Part shown: positions 36,101 to 46,762 of the stretch, in pieces
How positions within the stretch are numbered: the stretch's first letter is position 1
Layout of the letters: every line of letters begins with the position of its first letter
Assembly (NCBI GenBank): GCA_002118135.1
Contig: BDIU01000261.1
Span: 124,001 to 188,000, forward strand
From: Trebouxia sp. TZW2008
Taxonomy: Eukaryota; Chlorophyta; Trebouxiophyceae; Trebouxiales; Trebouxiaceae
Direction of reading: 5' to 3'
Length of the DNA: 64,000 nt
Made by a program: the position numbers and the translations under genes
The notes under the pieces: model-generated
Database searches by the model: none
Seen by the model: the letters and a program-made list of their open reading frames with translations, nothing else
What the model was told of the DNA's origin: nothing

Positions 36101-39100
36101 GGGATGTGGTATGGCGTGACGAGATGTGATGTGATGCGATGTGCTGTGATGTGATGTGATGTGTTGTGCTGTGCCGTGATGGGGCGGAGTGGAGCGGGGT
36201 GAGTTGGGGTAGAAGGTAATAGGATGGAATGGGATTGGATGACATGTGCTGTGCTGTGCTGCAATGTAATGGGATATATTATGCATGGCTGTGCTGTGCT
36301 GTGCTGTGCTGTGCTGTGCTGTGCTGTAATACTGTGTTAGCGTGGTGTTACTTTGAGTGTGGTGTGCAAAGGCTGAGGTGGAAAAGGTGGCCGGTCCTGC
36401 CTTATCCTGTGTGTTGTGTTCTGTTGTGTGTTTGAGTGTGATGCATGACATGCAGAGGCTACAGAGGAGGTGGCGTGGGAGGAGCCCCCGCCCAAGCAGA
36501 TGCTGCTCAAGATGGCGGACATCCAAATCCAGCTGGAGCAGAAGTGGCTGCAGCTGTACTGGCCGGATGACAGCCGCTGGTGGCCCGCCCAGGTCATCCA
36601 AGTCAATGCCAAGCGCAACAGGGCCCAGCTACTGTATGAGACTGGTCAGTCACTCTGCCCGCCTGTGTGTCCTCTCGTGTAATTTACACTATCGATCATT
36701 GCATATTCAGCCTCTTTCCCTATTACAACTTGTTTGTAGCCTGCAGCAACAGGCAACATTTGACTGAACAGCTATGACATCGAGCAAAGAGATTGAGGGA
36801 AGACGTCTGCTACAGTAATCACTTGATATCAGGACACTCAATATAAGGACATTCTCAATGTAGAGACAATGCAACTGGGAACCCAGCACTGCATTTTGAC
36901 TACAGTGGTTTTGACTACAGTGGTACTTAGCAAGGACAATTTGATACCAGGACCTTTTGCTTGATCATCAATGCAGTCATTTTATCAAGAGATGACTGTA
37001 TTGACAAATGCCTGCATGTCAGCATCTGCCTGCAATTGACAAGCAGGTCACATGTTGTGCGCTTCAGCACACACGCATATTACTGGCATGCCTGCATTGG
37101 GGCTTGTCACAATGCCTGACTGTTACTGACAACTGACCTCACTTCAGTATTTGCATCTGGTTATGCATTGATGATGCCTGTGGTGACGCGCTACAGCACA
37201 CATGCATATGACTAGCAGGTATGCATCAGGGCCAGCACTTGTATGAGAACGGTCAGTCACTGTTCCTGATTGCAAGTCAGCATCTCCCTGTGCAACTGAC
37301 AGGTAAGTAGACCACGTGGTCCAAGCTATAGCATTTCAATCAATCAATCAAATTATTTTACTGTCTTTGGGACCCAGCAGGGGGGTCAACAGACAATGTC
37401 AACACTTGCCTGTAAGTGAGCGGGAAGTGGACCACAAGGCATATGCTGCAGCTTCATCCTGCGATTGACAGTGGAGCAGACACATAGTATATGCCACAGC
37501 GCACATGTACACTACTGGTTGCGCTGCTGTCAAAGAACACGCATGCTAGCCTAGCATGTGGCCCACAGTCTGTGTCACAGCAGAGATGCACACTACTGGC
37601 TGAAAGCGCAGCTGTCAATACATATGCACGGCAGCTCAGCTTCTGTGCACACATGGCAAGCAGACTCCTCGATCAGCAAGGGTCTGTCCAATTCTGCGCT
37701 ATGAGAGGTCACCATCATGTCTACTCTGTGTATAACAGGTTCATTCATTTATTTAAAACATGGGCTAGGCAGGCTCAGCAGGCCCAACTAGGTGCACAGA
37801 AGCAAACAACTGTCTCCAACCAGTTCGATCATGTGGTGTTGTATATTGTATAACAGGTGAGGAGGAGGATCTGGACTTGGGGCAGATGGTTAGAGATGGA
37901 GAGGTGGCTTGGCTACACAAGCGAGACATGCCACGCTCTGGGCCTGCTCAGGACGCTGAGGATTCAAATCACCACAGCTGGCAGGGCCAGAAGCAGGGAC
38001 TGTCGAGTCCTGCCCCTGGCCACTCTAGGAAGAGGAAAGAGCCCCCTGCTGCCCGTCAAACTCAACCAACTGGCAAGGCTTCTGTCACAGGTCAGCCACA
38101 CCCAGCCAGCCACACACACCTAGCATCAGTGTCAGCAAATGTACCATTTGTTGAAAGTCATGCCAGGCCAAGATCACAATGCCATTCCATACGTGCTCTA
38201 GCTGAATCCTCTGCTGGGATAGCTAGCAGTCCAGCTTGTCAGCATGCATTGCATTGCCTTGCGTTTGTGGGTTTCCCAAGGTTTGCTATGCAAAACACTT
38301 TACATCCATGTGAGAGTCTTCAGTGCCATCTTTGACTTACTCTTGACAGTGCTGAGCCTTGTGTCCCACAGAGCATGATCAACACTAGCTCACTCATCTC
38401 CAACAGGTAAGCAGCAAGCATTGCCACATGCGCAGCAGTATAGATCCCATACATACAGCCTATTGCATGTCTCATTTGGCAAGGCAAATCGCTGGGCAAG
38501 TAACACAAGTTGGCTGCAGATGACAAACGGTGTCTCAGACAGCAAGGTAGATCACTTAGTACGCAATAAATACTTACTGCAGATGACCAGTGGCAAAGGC
38601 ACGCAGCAAGTCAAGTTGCTTGGGAAGCAACACAAGTCTACTGCAGATGACAATTGATGCCTCACACAGTAAGGTAAATTACTTGGCAAGCAACACAAGA
38701 TTGTTCCAGATGACAGATGCTGTCTCATTCAGCAAGGCAAATCAAGTGGCATGTTTGTTGCTGGTGACAGGTGGTGGAGGTTTGCAGAAGGCTGCCAAAA
38801 GTAAGTATCAAGAGGAGGATGAGAGCAGCAGTGGCAGCTTGGATCATCCTGGCTTAACAGCGCCTCGCCGCCAGCGGGCAGCAGGGTCTAGGCCTGGCAG
38901 TGCCCGCTCTGACTTGCCTAAAGAAAGGTGATTGCATCATGCATTCACATTGGGCACTAGTGGCACAGCACAGTCATTGTGTTTGTGACATAGAGGCATG
39001 GTCTGTGTGTGTCCTCTGCTGTAAATTGCCAGCAATTGCAGGCCTCATTTCGCACAGGCATATTCTGGCTAGCAGTTCTGGGTGCATGAAAGCATGATGT

Positions 39101-39499
39101 GGCGTCTGGTACCACTTGCTTACCAGTTGACTGTCCTGAGCCAGCCTCAAAATTTGCCTGCGCTTGTTGCTGTGGGTCAGGGAAGTGAATGTCAGCTTGC
39201 AATGCTCATGCAGGCAGTCATCAGCAGCGCCTAGTAGGCAGCAGTCAGGAGATGGCAATAGCATGCAGCATGGACTGGACGCCATCTTCAAGCTTGGGCC
39301 AGATGCAGTTGGGCGCAATGTGCATGTGTTTCAGTCAGATGCTGGCTCCTGGTACAACGCACACATCAAGCAGTCCCGGCCACGCCAAGGCATCCTCAAT
39401 GTGCAGTACGAATCAGGAGACCAGGCTGTGCTGAGGGCCAAAGAGCAGCACAACAAGTTCAACATCAGGCTGATGCCCATGAGCGCTCGACGGCCTTAG
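33116..39499 (+). CDS. Protein with two Tudor-like domains, nuclear candidate
   Basis: Eleven exons close in frame at 621 aa: 33116-33153, 33225-33366, 33445-33499, 33598-33752, 33959-34147, 34700-34826, 35361-35654, 36456-36644, 37857-38090, 38771-38927 and 39214-39499. The N-terminal third is Gln/Ala-rich with a helix (DARQVERKAQAAQQSMQRR). A Ser/Pro-rich stretch precedes the first Tudor-like barrel (about residues 350-420), marked by QLYWPDDSRWWPAQVIQV and the closing strand LLYETG, followed by GEVAWLHKRDM. A second barrel is near the C-terminus (about 550-610): GRNVHVFQSDAGSWYNAHI and LNVQYESGDQAV. Basic SRKRK segments would suit nuclear import. Such domains usually read methylated Lys or Arg; the ligand here is unknown. 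Introns hold several exon-edge copies, a LINE fragment and satellites. Confidence 0.82.
35588..35880 (+). repeat. Tudor gene exon 7 3' edge and its copy
   Basis: About 70 bp at the end of the exon (AGCAAGACTGGTGCAAAAGC to GGCCCAAGGTGATG, donor included) recurs at about 35812-35880 in the following intron with a few substitutions and a short internal deletion. Confidence 0.75.
36095..36345. repeat. GTGAT and GTGCT microsatellite block
   Basis: A low-complexity stretch of GTGAT units followed by a nearly pure GTGCT run around 36285-36327, in the intron before the first Tudor exon. Confidence 0.9.
37222..37262 (+). repeat. Copy of Tudor gene exon 8 3' edge
   Basis: GGGCC-AGC-CTTGTATGAGA-CGGTCAGTCACT matches the end of exon 8 plus its donor at 36622-36658, about 600 bp downstream in the same intron. 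Confidence 0.65.
37331..37405 (+). repeat. AATC-tailed interspersed repeat, copy 1
   Basis: (AATC)n followed by ATTTTACTGTCTTTGGGACC and a GGGGTCAACAGACAATGTC core. The same order of blocks appears near 14320-14390 (plus) and, inverted, near 12000-12060, both in RTEL1 introns. Confidence 0.65.
37741..37835 (-). mobile_element. LINE 3'-end fragment in a Tudor gene intron
   Basis: On the minus strand it matches the 3' terminus of the LINE at 52.2-54.0 kb: a CTAG-TGGGCCTGCTGAGCCTG core and a TTTAAATAAATGAATG tail. It is probably a 5'-truncated insertion. Confidence 0.7.
38465..38770 (+). repeat. Minisatellite with acceptor-like units
   Basis: About four or five degenerate units of roughly 60 bp share GGCAAG-AACACAAG, then CTGCAGATGACA, then TGTCTCA-CAGCAAGGTA. 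They end just before exon 10 of the Tudor gene. Each unit contains an acceptor-like CTGCAG or TCCAG. Confidence 0.75.
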
Positions 39500-39874
39500 T
39501 GCTGTTCTGATCAAAATCTGATGTACGGATCTGTACAGTTGCATTTTGCATTTGCTGAAAGTTGGCACAAAGAAGCAACATGGGAGTAGTGCGTGGGTCC
39601 GTTTGATCAAATGCAGGTTGCAAAAGTCGTGTCAGTTCAGTGTCTGTAAATAGAGTGCCTTTGACTGCATGCAAAATCATGTAATTCTCCAGTCATATGT
39701 CCAAAAATTTAGTCCTGAGCTCTGAGTCAACGCTGTTGCAACAAACATAGCTCTATAGACAGGCTGTTTGCGCCGCTCGGTGGAGACGGGTCATCAGCAT
39801 CATCGTCAATGCATCCGGCTGTGCTGCTTGAACGCGTCAGTCACAGTGACAGGCCTTGAGCATGAGACTCAACG

Positions 39875-41818
39875 ATGTCCGCGTCACTGTATGACCAACA
39901 AAGTCTGTCAGATCGTAACAAAGGGCTGGCACTGGCTGTGAGCTCGTCCATATTCATTGGTTCTAGCTTTATTGTCAAGAAAAAGGGCTTGCGAGCAGCT
40001 GGGGCAACAGGCATACGGGCAGGTCATATTGGAAACACTCATCTGATGCCGCTCTTGCTTGTCAACAAGCAGCATGAATCTTTACACACGATGTTCAGGC
40101 AGCGGAGGCTACTCTTATCTTTCAAAGCCACTATGGTGGGCTGGCATGCTAACCATGGTAGTAGGCGAAGCTGCCAATTTTGCAGCATATGCATTTGCTC
40201 CAGCAATACTTGTCACACCGCTGGGTGCTCTCAGTATCATTGTCAGGTATTTTAGCTCAAGTCAATCCACCACCACAGCTGGCTACTCTTGAGCCCTTAA
40301 ATCTGCACATAAGCCATTATCGATTATGCATATGCTGCAGTGCAGTGCTGGCACACTATCTACTCAATGAGAAGCTCAACCTATTTGGATTGCTGGGAGG
40401 AATGCTGTGCATCACTGGTTCTCTGACCATTGTGCTACATGCTCCTGAGGAGACACCAATCACCTCGCTGTTGCAAGTGTGGCAACTTGCATTGCAGCCA
40501 GGTCAGTAACATGGCAAATAATGCTGTTGCATGCATGCATACAACATGTCAACCTTGACAATTTCCCATCCATTCTGCTGTGATGGGGCTGAGTTGTGCA
40601 TCAGTGCTAGCATAAGCGTTGAATGGTATCGGAGTTGTACACTGCTAGCTAACTGCACTGCTCTTGACTGCAGGCTTCTTGCTGTATGTGGTGGTTGCGG
40701 TTGCAGCAATTCTTGTCTTTATGCTGCGCCTTGCTCCAGAGCATGGCACAACATCCATCTATGTGTATATCACAATCTGTTCGCTGGCTGGGTCTTTGTC
40801 GGTCATGAGCTGCAAGGTATGTCAGCCAAATGTGTACACAATCATCAGTGCCACATGGCTGTTACAAATGCTATTGTCAGCAAGGATAGAATGATGCTGG
40901 GCAGCAGGGCAATTACAAATTACAGTACTGTCTGGCATTGATGTATCTGCTGTCACATGTGCATATGCGACAGCCTGGTTGTTGGCATGTGCTTACCTGG
41001 GTGCTGCGTTCACTCCACCTTGTTGCTTGCAGGCTCTAGGCATAGCTCTCAAGTTGACATTTGAAGGCAGCAACCAGTTCGTATATCCGCAGGTCTACTT
41101 CTGTGTCTTGGTGAGGTTTCATGCTAGTCAGTCTATTCTCTTGACACCCAAAAGCGCTTTTTTTAATGACTCAATTTGTTGCTGCAGGTAGTTGCAGTGT
41201 GTGTTGTGACCCAGATGAATTATCTGAACAAGGCCCTGGACTTGTTCAACACAGCCATTGTCAGCCCAATCTACTATGTCATGTTTACCACCTTCACAAT
41301 CACAGCTTCTGTCATCTTGTTCCAGGCAAGGACAACAGCTCCCCGTTGATTTGGCTAGTGGTGTGCTGACCCCTCGTTGGTCCACTTTCTGCTGTATGCT
41401 GCTTTGAGAGCAGCAATCCCAGGCTGCCTCTATAGACAGAGGCTCCCATTATGATGCCTGTTGGCATAGACGTTTCTTTGCTCTTGGCATCACCAACATG
41501 AAGGCTGCATGCAATAAGTTGGCAGTAGTCAGGGCTCTATGATACATGCAGGAGGAGCAAAGTCCTCGTCAGGCAACGACTGAGATGTGCGGCTTCATAA
41601 CCATAGTCATAGGAACGTTTCTGCTCCATTCCACAAAGGATATGGACATCACGCTGGCAAGTCTAAATGCAGCAACCAAGTCTGCCTTGGACAGAAGCTG
41701 TAGCTTCAGCTCTAGCAGTCTTGCAGAGCTGCAAATGCAGAGACTGCCGCTCACCTCAAATGCGTTGGGGTCACCAACACCAGTAGGTCACCGAACAGTA
41801 AACAGTGACCGCTTATGA
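39875..41818 (+). CDS. NIPA-type magnesium transporter
   Basis: Multi-pass membrane protein of the NIPA (DUF803) family, which includes plant and animal Mg2+ transporters. Seven exons close in frame at 360 aa: 39875-40022, 40099-40246, 40341-40501, 40674-40816, 41033-41110, 41188-41325 and 41552-41818. The first helix reads [20 protein letters not shown], followed by KGLRAAG, as in the family. [36 protein letters not shown] and [20 protein letters not shown] are typical. The Ser-rich C-terminal tail is cytosolic by family topology. The last intron uses a GC donor (CCAG|GCAAGG) and contains a 75 bp interspersed repeat near 41410. Confidence 0.93.
41410..41490 (+). repeat. GGCTGCCTCT interspersed repeat, copy 3
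   Basis: GGCTGCCTCTATAGACAGAG, GCTCCCATTATGATGCC, GGCATAGACGTTTCTTTG; in the last NIPA intron. Confidence 0.7.
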
Positions 41819-42543
41819 AAACTTGCATGTTGTGATCCAATCTGCTGGCTCCTTTCTGCCTGCCTTGGTAAGCTGTATGATTGTAGAGGATCGGTAGTCC
41901 AAGCATTGGCCTGACCATCAGCCTCGCAATTTGCAATCTTTTACTGATATTTCAAATTGGCATTGACCAGCAGTGACTTGCTGAGTCAATCACCTATAGC
42001 TACTCCATACACAAACTTGCGACATTGCTAGACATCAGTCTATCAGTACACTCCTTTTGTGACAATTGTGAAGAACAAATTGTAAGCCCCTTGAGCTTGA
42101 GAGCACCATCTCTAGGGCTAAAAGGGCAAGAACGTCATACTTCAAGTCACAACAAAGTCACACCTCATCATGAAAGGATGGCCACTTGCAGTGCACTGCT
42201 GTGTCACAGGGTCCATTTTCCAAATGGTGAACTGGTAGGGACATTTATGGCGCAGACAATTGTGCAAAAATGCTGTCCTACGCTATTGACAGTCTGATCG
42301 CATGTGCCGTACCTGCATGCCTGCTTCTCTATCCACTTCTTGCATTACAAATGCAACCAAGACCATGGCTTAACCAGCAAGGACACAACACGTTCGCAAT
42401 ATTTCAGGACTTGGTGTGCCATTCTTGACTGAAGTTGCAGGCATCAAACGTGCACGAGCTTGGTTGTGCTGCCCTTGTGTGCTCAACAACGCACGAAAGC
42501 GATCTGTGTGTGATACTCAAGCTACAGAGGCGTCTTTCGCCGC

Positions 42544-44420
42544 ATGATGAAGCTCGGCTATAGCCTGAGCAGACTGTCGTCCAGATTTGGAAGTCCTGCT
42601 GACGCCAGTACCGGCGCTGATGCATCTGAAGCGCCTGCGTATGCCGTGCTGAATGATCAGACGTGGACAGCAATATTTTCCTGGCTCAGCACTGCTGACT
42701 TGGCCAGGAGCAGGGTACGTTTGGCTACATACATTGCCCTCATCTATGCTAATGGTATATGTCTGACGTCTGCCCTTTGCTTCAGGCAGTATGCAAAGAG
42801 TGGAAGGCACTCATAGACTGCCCTGAGGTGCCAGTCCTTGCCTTCTGTTGCGCTATTGAACTTGTGGGCAATTCATGAGGGTTTACATCGCCTGCAGATA
42901 CGAAGGGGGCTATTCCAGAGCCATTGGCTGTTGACAGATCTTCAGGATGAGCCAAAGCACCCTGGCTTCTATCTGGTAGGTCTCAGCATGAAACCATCAC
43001 GCATATAGTGACTGTCTTGCACTGGGCAGTTATGCATGCATTGTCATGCATGCAAGGCAAGCCATCATACCCTTTCAGTCTCTGACTGCTCTGCCCTACC
43101 TGATTTCTTCGCTCTGAGCTAGCTGAAGACTACGTTAATCCTGACAGCACAGCGCTGTGCAGTCTGCAGCTCTGCCCCACCTGTTTTGTCCACTCTAAGC
43201 TAGCTGAGAACTACATTGGTCCTGACAGCATAGTGCTGTGCAGTCTGCAGACCTGCCCAACTTTGCGTGGGGGCATGCTTGTTCACGCCAGGATACTCTT
43301 TCCGGTCTGGCAGTCAAGTATGGCGTGACTCCGCTTGCAATCAAGATGACCAACAATCTGATATCTGACCAGAATCTGCAGTCTAGGCATATTGTGTACA
43401 TTCCAGGTGAGGTGTTTGTGCTTCACCATCATCATCAACACTGGCTGACTGCTATGTGCTCAATCAACAACATAGGCAGCAATCTATTGTTGACCTTACA
43501 ACCATTGATGTCCACATGACTGTATATGCAGTCAGTAGCAAATCAGATCTGCGGGGCAAAAGAGGCACCTTCATCTATGACATGACAGCCTGTCGGGAGC
43601 TGGTTCTGGTTACAGATGCAGACGGCAGTGATCTTCCACCTCACAACCCAGATGCAAAGCCTCCTGTTCCTCCTGACCCAATCAACATTGATGCGCTCAG
43701 CAGGAAGCTGAGCCGCATGCTTGGGCGAGGTGAGCCATTGCACCTATTTCTGTTGCTGGTGGCTGACTGCACAGCTTGCTAGTGCATGCTGGTGGGCTAG
43801 CAGGGCACTTGTGCATGGCTGTGCAGCTGTGTTGTGTGTTTGGTAAGTGTGCTGATGGCTGCACGTGAAGTAAAGGTGCATACATGCAAGGCCCTTGCCT
43901 TGAACCCACGTTGCCTGCTGGCGGTCAGCAGAAGCGCATACAGTCTACCATTAATGGCACGTCAACTTGCTGCCTTGTGTAGTGTTGATGATCCTTTTGT
44001 TTTCCGCCTGTTCATGCGTAAGTATATGTATGCTTGTACGTGCATATTTGAAAGCAGTATGTTGCACCAGACTTGTTTGCAGGGTTCAAACCTTGTGCAG
44101 ATGAGCTCTATGACTGGGTGATTTCATTCTTGAATGCAGGGCTACGCATAGAGGAGGGCACAGCCAAGTTTTATTTGGACGTGGCTGATGGCAACCTGAA
44201 AGAAGCAATTGCCCTGTATGGTGAGTATCACTTCAAGCTGACTGCCCACAGCCTGTGTGACTTGGCTGAGCAAGTTGGCATGTTTGACATGACTTTGCAG
44301 GGTTGCACCACACAGCATTGCATCAAGCAGCAACTATTTGTGTGCTATGCATCAAAATTGTGTGATGTTGCAGAGCAAGACATGGTTTGGGAGCAGAAGA
44401 ATAAGCACAGGCTATCGTAA
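42544..44420 (+). CDS. F-box and LysM domain protein
   Basis: Seven exons close in frame at 259 aa: 42544-42714, 42786-42827, 42898-42975, 43244-43406, 43532-43729, 44140-44220 and 44374-44420. An F-box of about 40 residues starts near residue 37 (TWTAIFSWLSTADLARSR, then AVCKEWKALIDCPE). It is followed by a single LysM module (QDTLSGLAVKYGVTPLAIK, ISDQNLQSRHIVYIPG) and a helical C-terminus (GTAKFYLDVADGNLKEAIAL). The order matches Arabidopsis At1g55000-type proteins, presumed SCF ubiquitin-ligase subunits; the LysM ligand is unknown. The acceptor at 43243 sits in a tandem 81 bp duplication, so exon 4 could start at more than one place. Confidence 0.87.
43088..43249 (+). repeat. 81 bp tandem duplication carrying an acceptor
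   Basis: Two units at about 43088-43168 and 43169-43249, with a further short stretch running into exon 4. Each contains CTGTGCAG|TCTGCAG, the acceptor used for the LysM exon. Confidence 0.8.
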
Positions 44421-46014
44421 TGCTCTTTGCAGCAACACTGTTGCAGCAGCATGCGCAAGGAACAGTGGTGCAGCCAAATCGCAGCGCTGCAGACTCCTCA
44501 GCAATGATGCTGGCCGTCAAGCGACTTCGTTGGAAGCTTATATGCACGCCCAGGAGGCAGGGACAGGGCAAATCACATCAAAGGCCTCGTTTGTCAGTTG
44601 AGGGCAACCTTGCAGCTCCTTGGCAGTGTAGGAGATTGCTGCCAAAATGAGTCACAGTGATGCCACAAGTCAGGGATTGTCTGCCCATCATGCTGACTCG
44701 GCTTTATGTACAATATGTGTTTACTCACAACGCATGACCTTTCCACTGTACCTGTAAGGCGCAGCTGTATTTGCAGCATAATCAGAATCCACAGGTCTTC
44801 CCACATATATGTATTCCCAACACTGACCACTGACCACAGGGTTATCTTCAGTCATTTGTAGGGTTCTGTCATCATTTGTCATCAAGCATGTGGGTCAGAG
44901 AGTGTGTAAGACCCTTACATAAGCCTGTCATTTCAAACCCTTGTTGTTAAAAATCTGAAAACAGTCAGGTATCTGTCAGTGCTTTTGAACCCTACAGTCT
45001 GGCAGTAACGCCTGCTTTCCTTGGCATTTTCCTTATTGTGTTAATGAAAACAGGGAGTGCAGTACTTGAGGCTGTACTATACTATAATACTGAGATTCAA
45101 TTTAACTGACTGTAAAGTTTCAATCAATCACCAATAAAGATAGCATGGCAGCCATGGCCGGTACTTTTTTACCATGGTAAAAGTTATCCAGCTTGGTCAA
45201 GAGTTACCTGGGTACTTTGTACCTAGGTAGCGGGCCTTGGTTACATGCGGTTCAAATTAACCCAGCGGTGGTTACTACTCTCACCATAGGTAGCCTAGTG
45301 ATTACCCACTAGATTATAGGTTGATTTCACCTACCAGGGTAATCGCACATTGCACTAAACTACCCACCAGGTAACCCCCCCCCCTTATTTGTAGTGCATG
45401 CATATTAAGAGTCCACAGCATAGCATATGTTCTGTGTCAGGCTTTGATCTTCCCCTGACAGGTGTGGCTTTCGTCATGTCACTAACCCTCCACGGTCTGG
45501 ACACATGCGCACTGAGACAGACAATGTGATGATTCTTTGTCATGTCCCTGCAAGCCAATTCAAAATCAACGCAACAAGCACATCATCAAGTGGTCATCTG
45601 TCCGGATCTAGATGATGTACATAGGACTAATGTTTTAGTGAGTGCTGTTTGCTAGTTCAAGACGTGATGCACTATCACATCACGGCCAATTTCTGTTCTT
45701 GCTTGGGATTGCAGCAGTAACATCATGACCATTTCATCAGCTGCTACGTTAACCATTCCGCCTGCTGCATACTCCTTAGCAAATGTTCCAGTGGCGGTGT
45801 GCACCCTCTGCTCTACCTGCACAGCATGGCGCTGCATTGTCAACAGTGATGCGAAACACCTGTGCGCATACATATGCCCACATACTAAAGATCAAGCCTG
45901 TACCTCCTGAAGTATTGGAGTCAATTCATGACCCCTGTGCACTGCCATTGCCTTTGCTTTGAAGTGCGCTGCTGCATTTGCAACTACGGCAAAAACTCTG
46001 GCATTGCTTGGAGA
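44421..46014. other. Intergenic with TACC/GGTA palindrome cluster
   Basis: 1.6 kb without a supported gene. From 45155 to 45395 there is a dense cluster of GGTA, TACC, GTTACC and GGTAAC words, including the perfect 16 bp palindrome TTTTACCATGGTAAAA. The cluster ends in a C9 run near 45371. The small minus-strand frame at 45873-45652 has no supporting motif. Confidence 0.45.
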
Positions 46015-46762
46015 TTAGTCAGCAAGTAGCTGCACTGAAACCTCCGGCGTGTGTGACATGTAGAAGCGTTGCCAAGAGGTGACATCAGGCCAGGTTTTGG
46101 GCATGATGCGCTGCAGGTTGAGCTGAGGATCTGCAATCAAGGAAAATTCCACCAATTCCAACTTGACTGCTTGAGGGAAAGAGAGCAAGGACAAGGCTTA
46201 CCTGCAGTGTCCAAAACAGCATCTTGTCCCAATTGCAGCTGAAGTCTCAGTGCCCATAATGTCTGGCATTGTCCCATGAACTCAGTGGCTGATATGAGCA
46301 TGTCTGGTACAACCTTTGTGCGTGGCACGATAATCAGGAAGTCTGACGCTGGAAGCATATCACCAGGAACATGAATCAAGGGACCCATCACTCCAATTTT
46401 ATTATAGAAAAATTGGTCAGCCAGCTTGTAGAGTTCAGCTTGCTGCCACAGTCTGGCTACAGGCCACTGGCAACGAACTGTGAGCACAATGAATATTTCT
46501 GCTGTGTTTTCTGACGACTGCTGTGTCCTATGGTATGAGTCTGGAACACTGAGCTGCTGTCTGTTACGCATCTGTCTGTCTTCACGGGGGCAGGCTGTTG
46601 AGCTGTGGCCCTGGACGAGGGAGACGATTCAGCACTGACAGTTCGGAAGCTTTGAGGTCTGAAAGTGCTGTCAGCGGGTCTTGTGATTGAAAGAGCAGCT
46701 TCAAATCCGGGACACGTCCTTCGCAAATAGTGACCGAACGATCTGTTGCATGTTGTCGTCAA
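46015..46762 (-). CDS. Putative mitochondrial protein, family not recognised
   Basis: Three exons close in frame at 191 aa: 46762-46568, 46466-46202 and 46130-46015. The first 60 residues are rich in Arg, Ser and Thr and poor in acidic residues, as in a mitochondrial or plastid presequence. The core contains LYKLADQFFYNKIGVMGPLI, then SDFLIIVPRTKVVPDMLISA and ATEFMGQCQTLWALRLQLQL. The C-terminus has PKTWPDVTSWQRFYMSH. There are no membrane segments. The ordered mixture of hydrophobic and charged residues looks like a real conserved protein, but I cannot assign a function. Confidence 0.7.

Noticed and set aside
36080..36601. Thr/His/Ser-rich frame on the minus strand
   Set aside because: It is a product of the GTGAT/GTGCT microsatellite and the antisense of a Tudor exon.
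38465..38770. CRISPR-like array
   Set aside because: Units vary and spacers are not distinct. It is a degenerate minisatellite in a eukaryotic intron.
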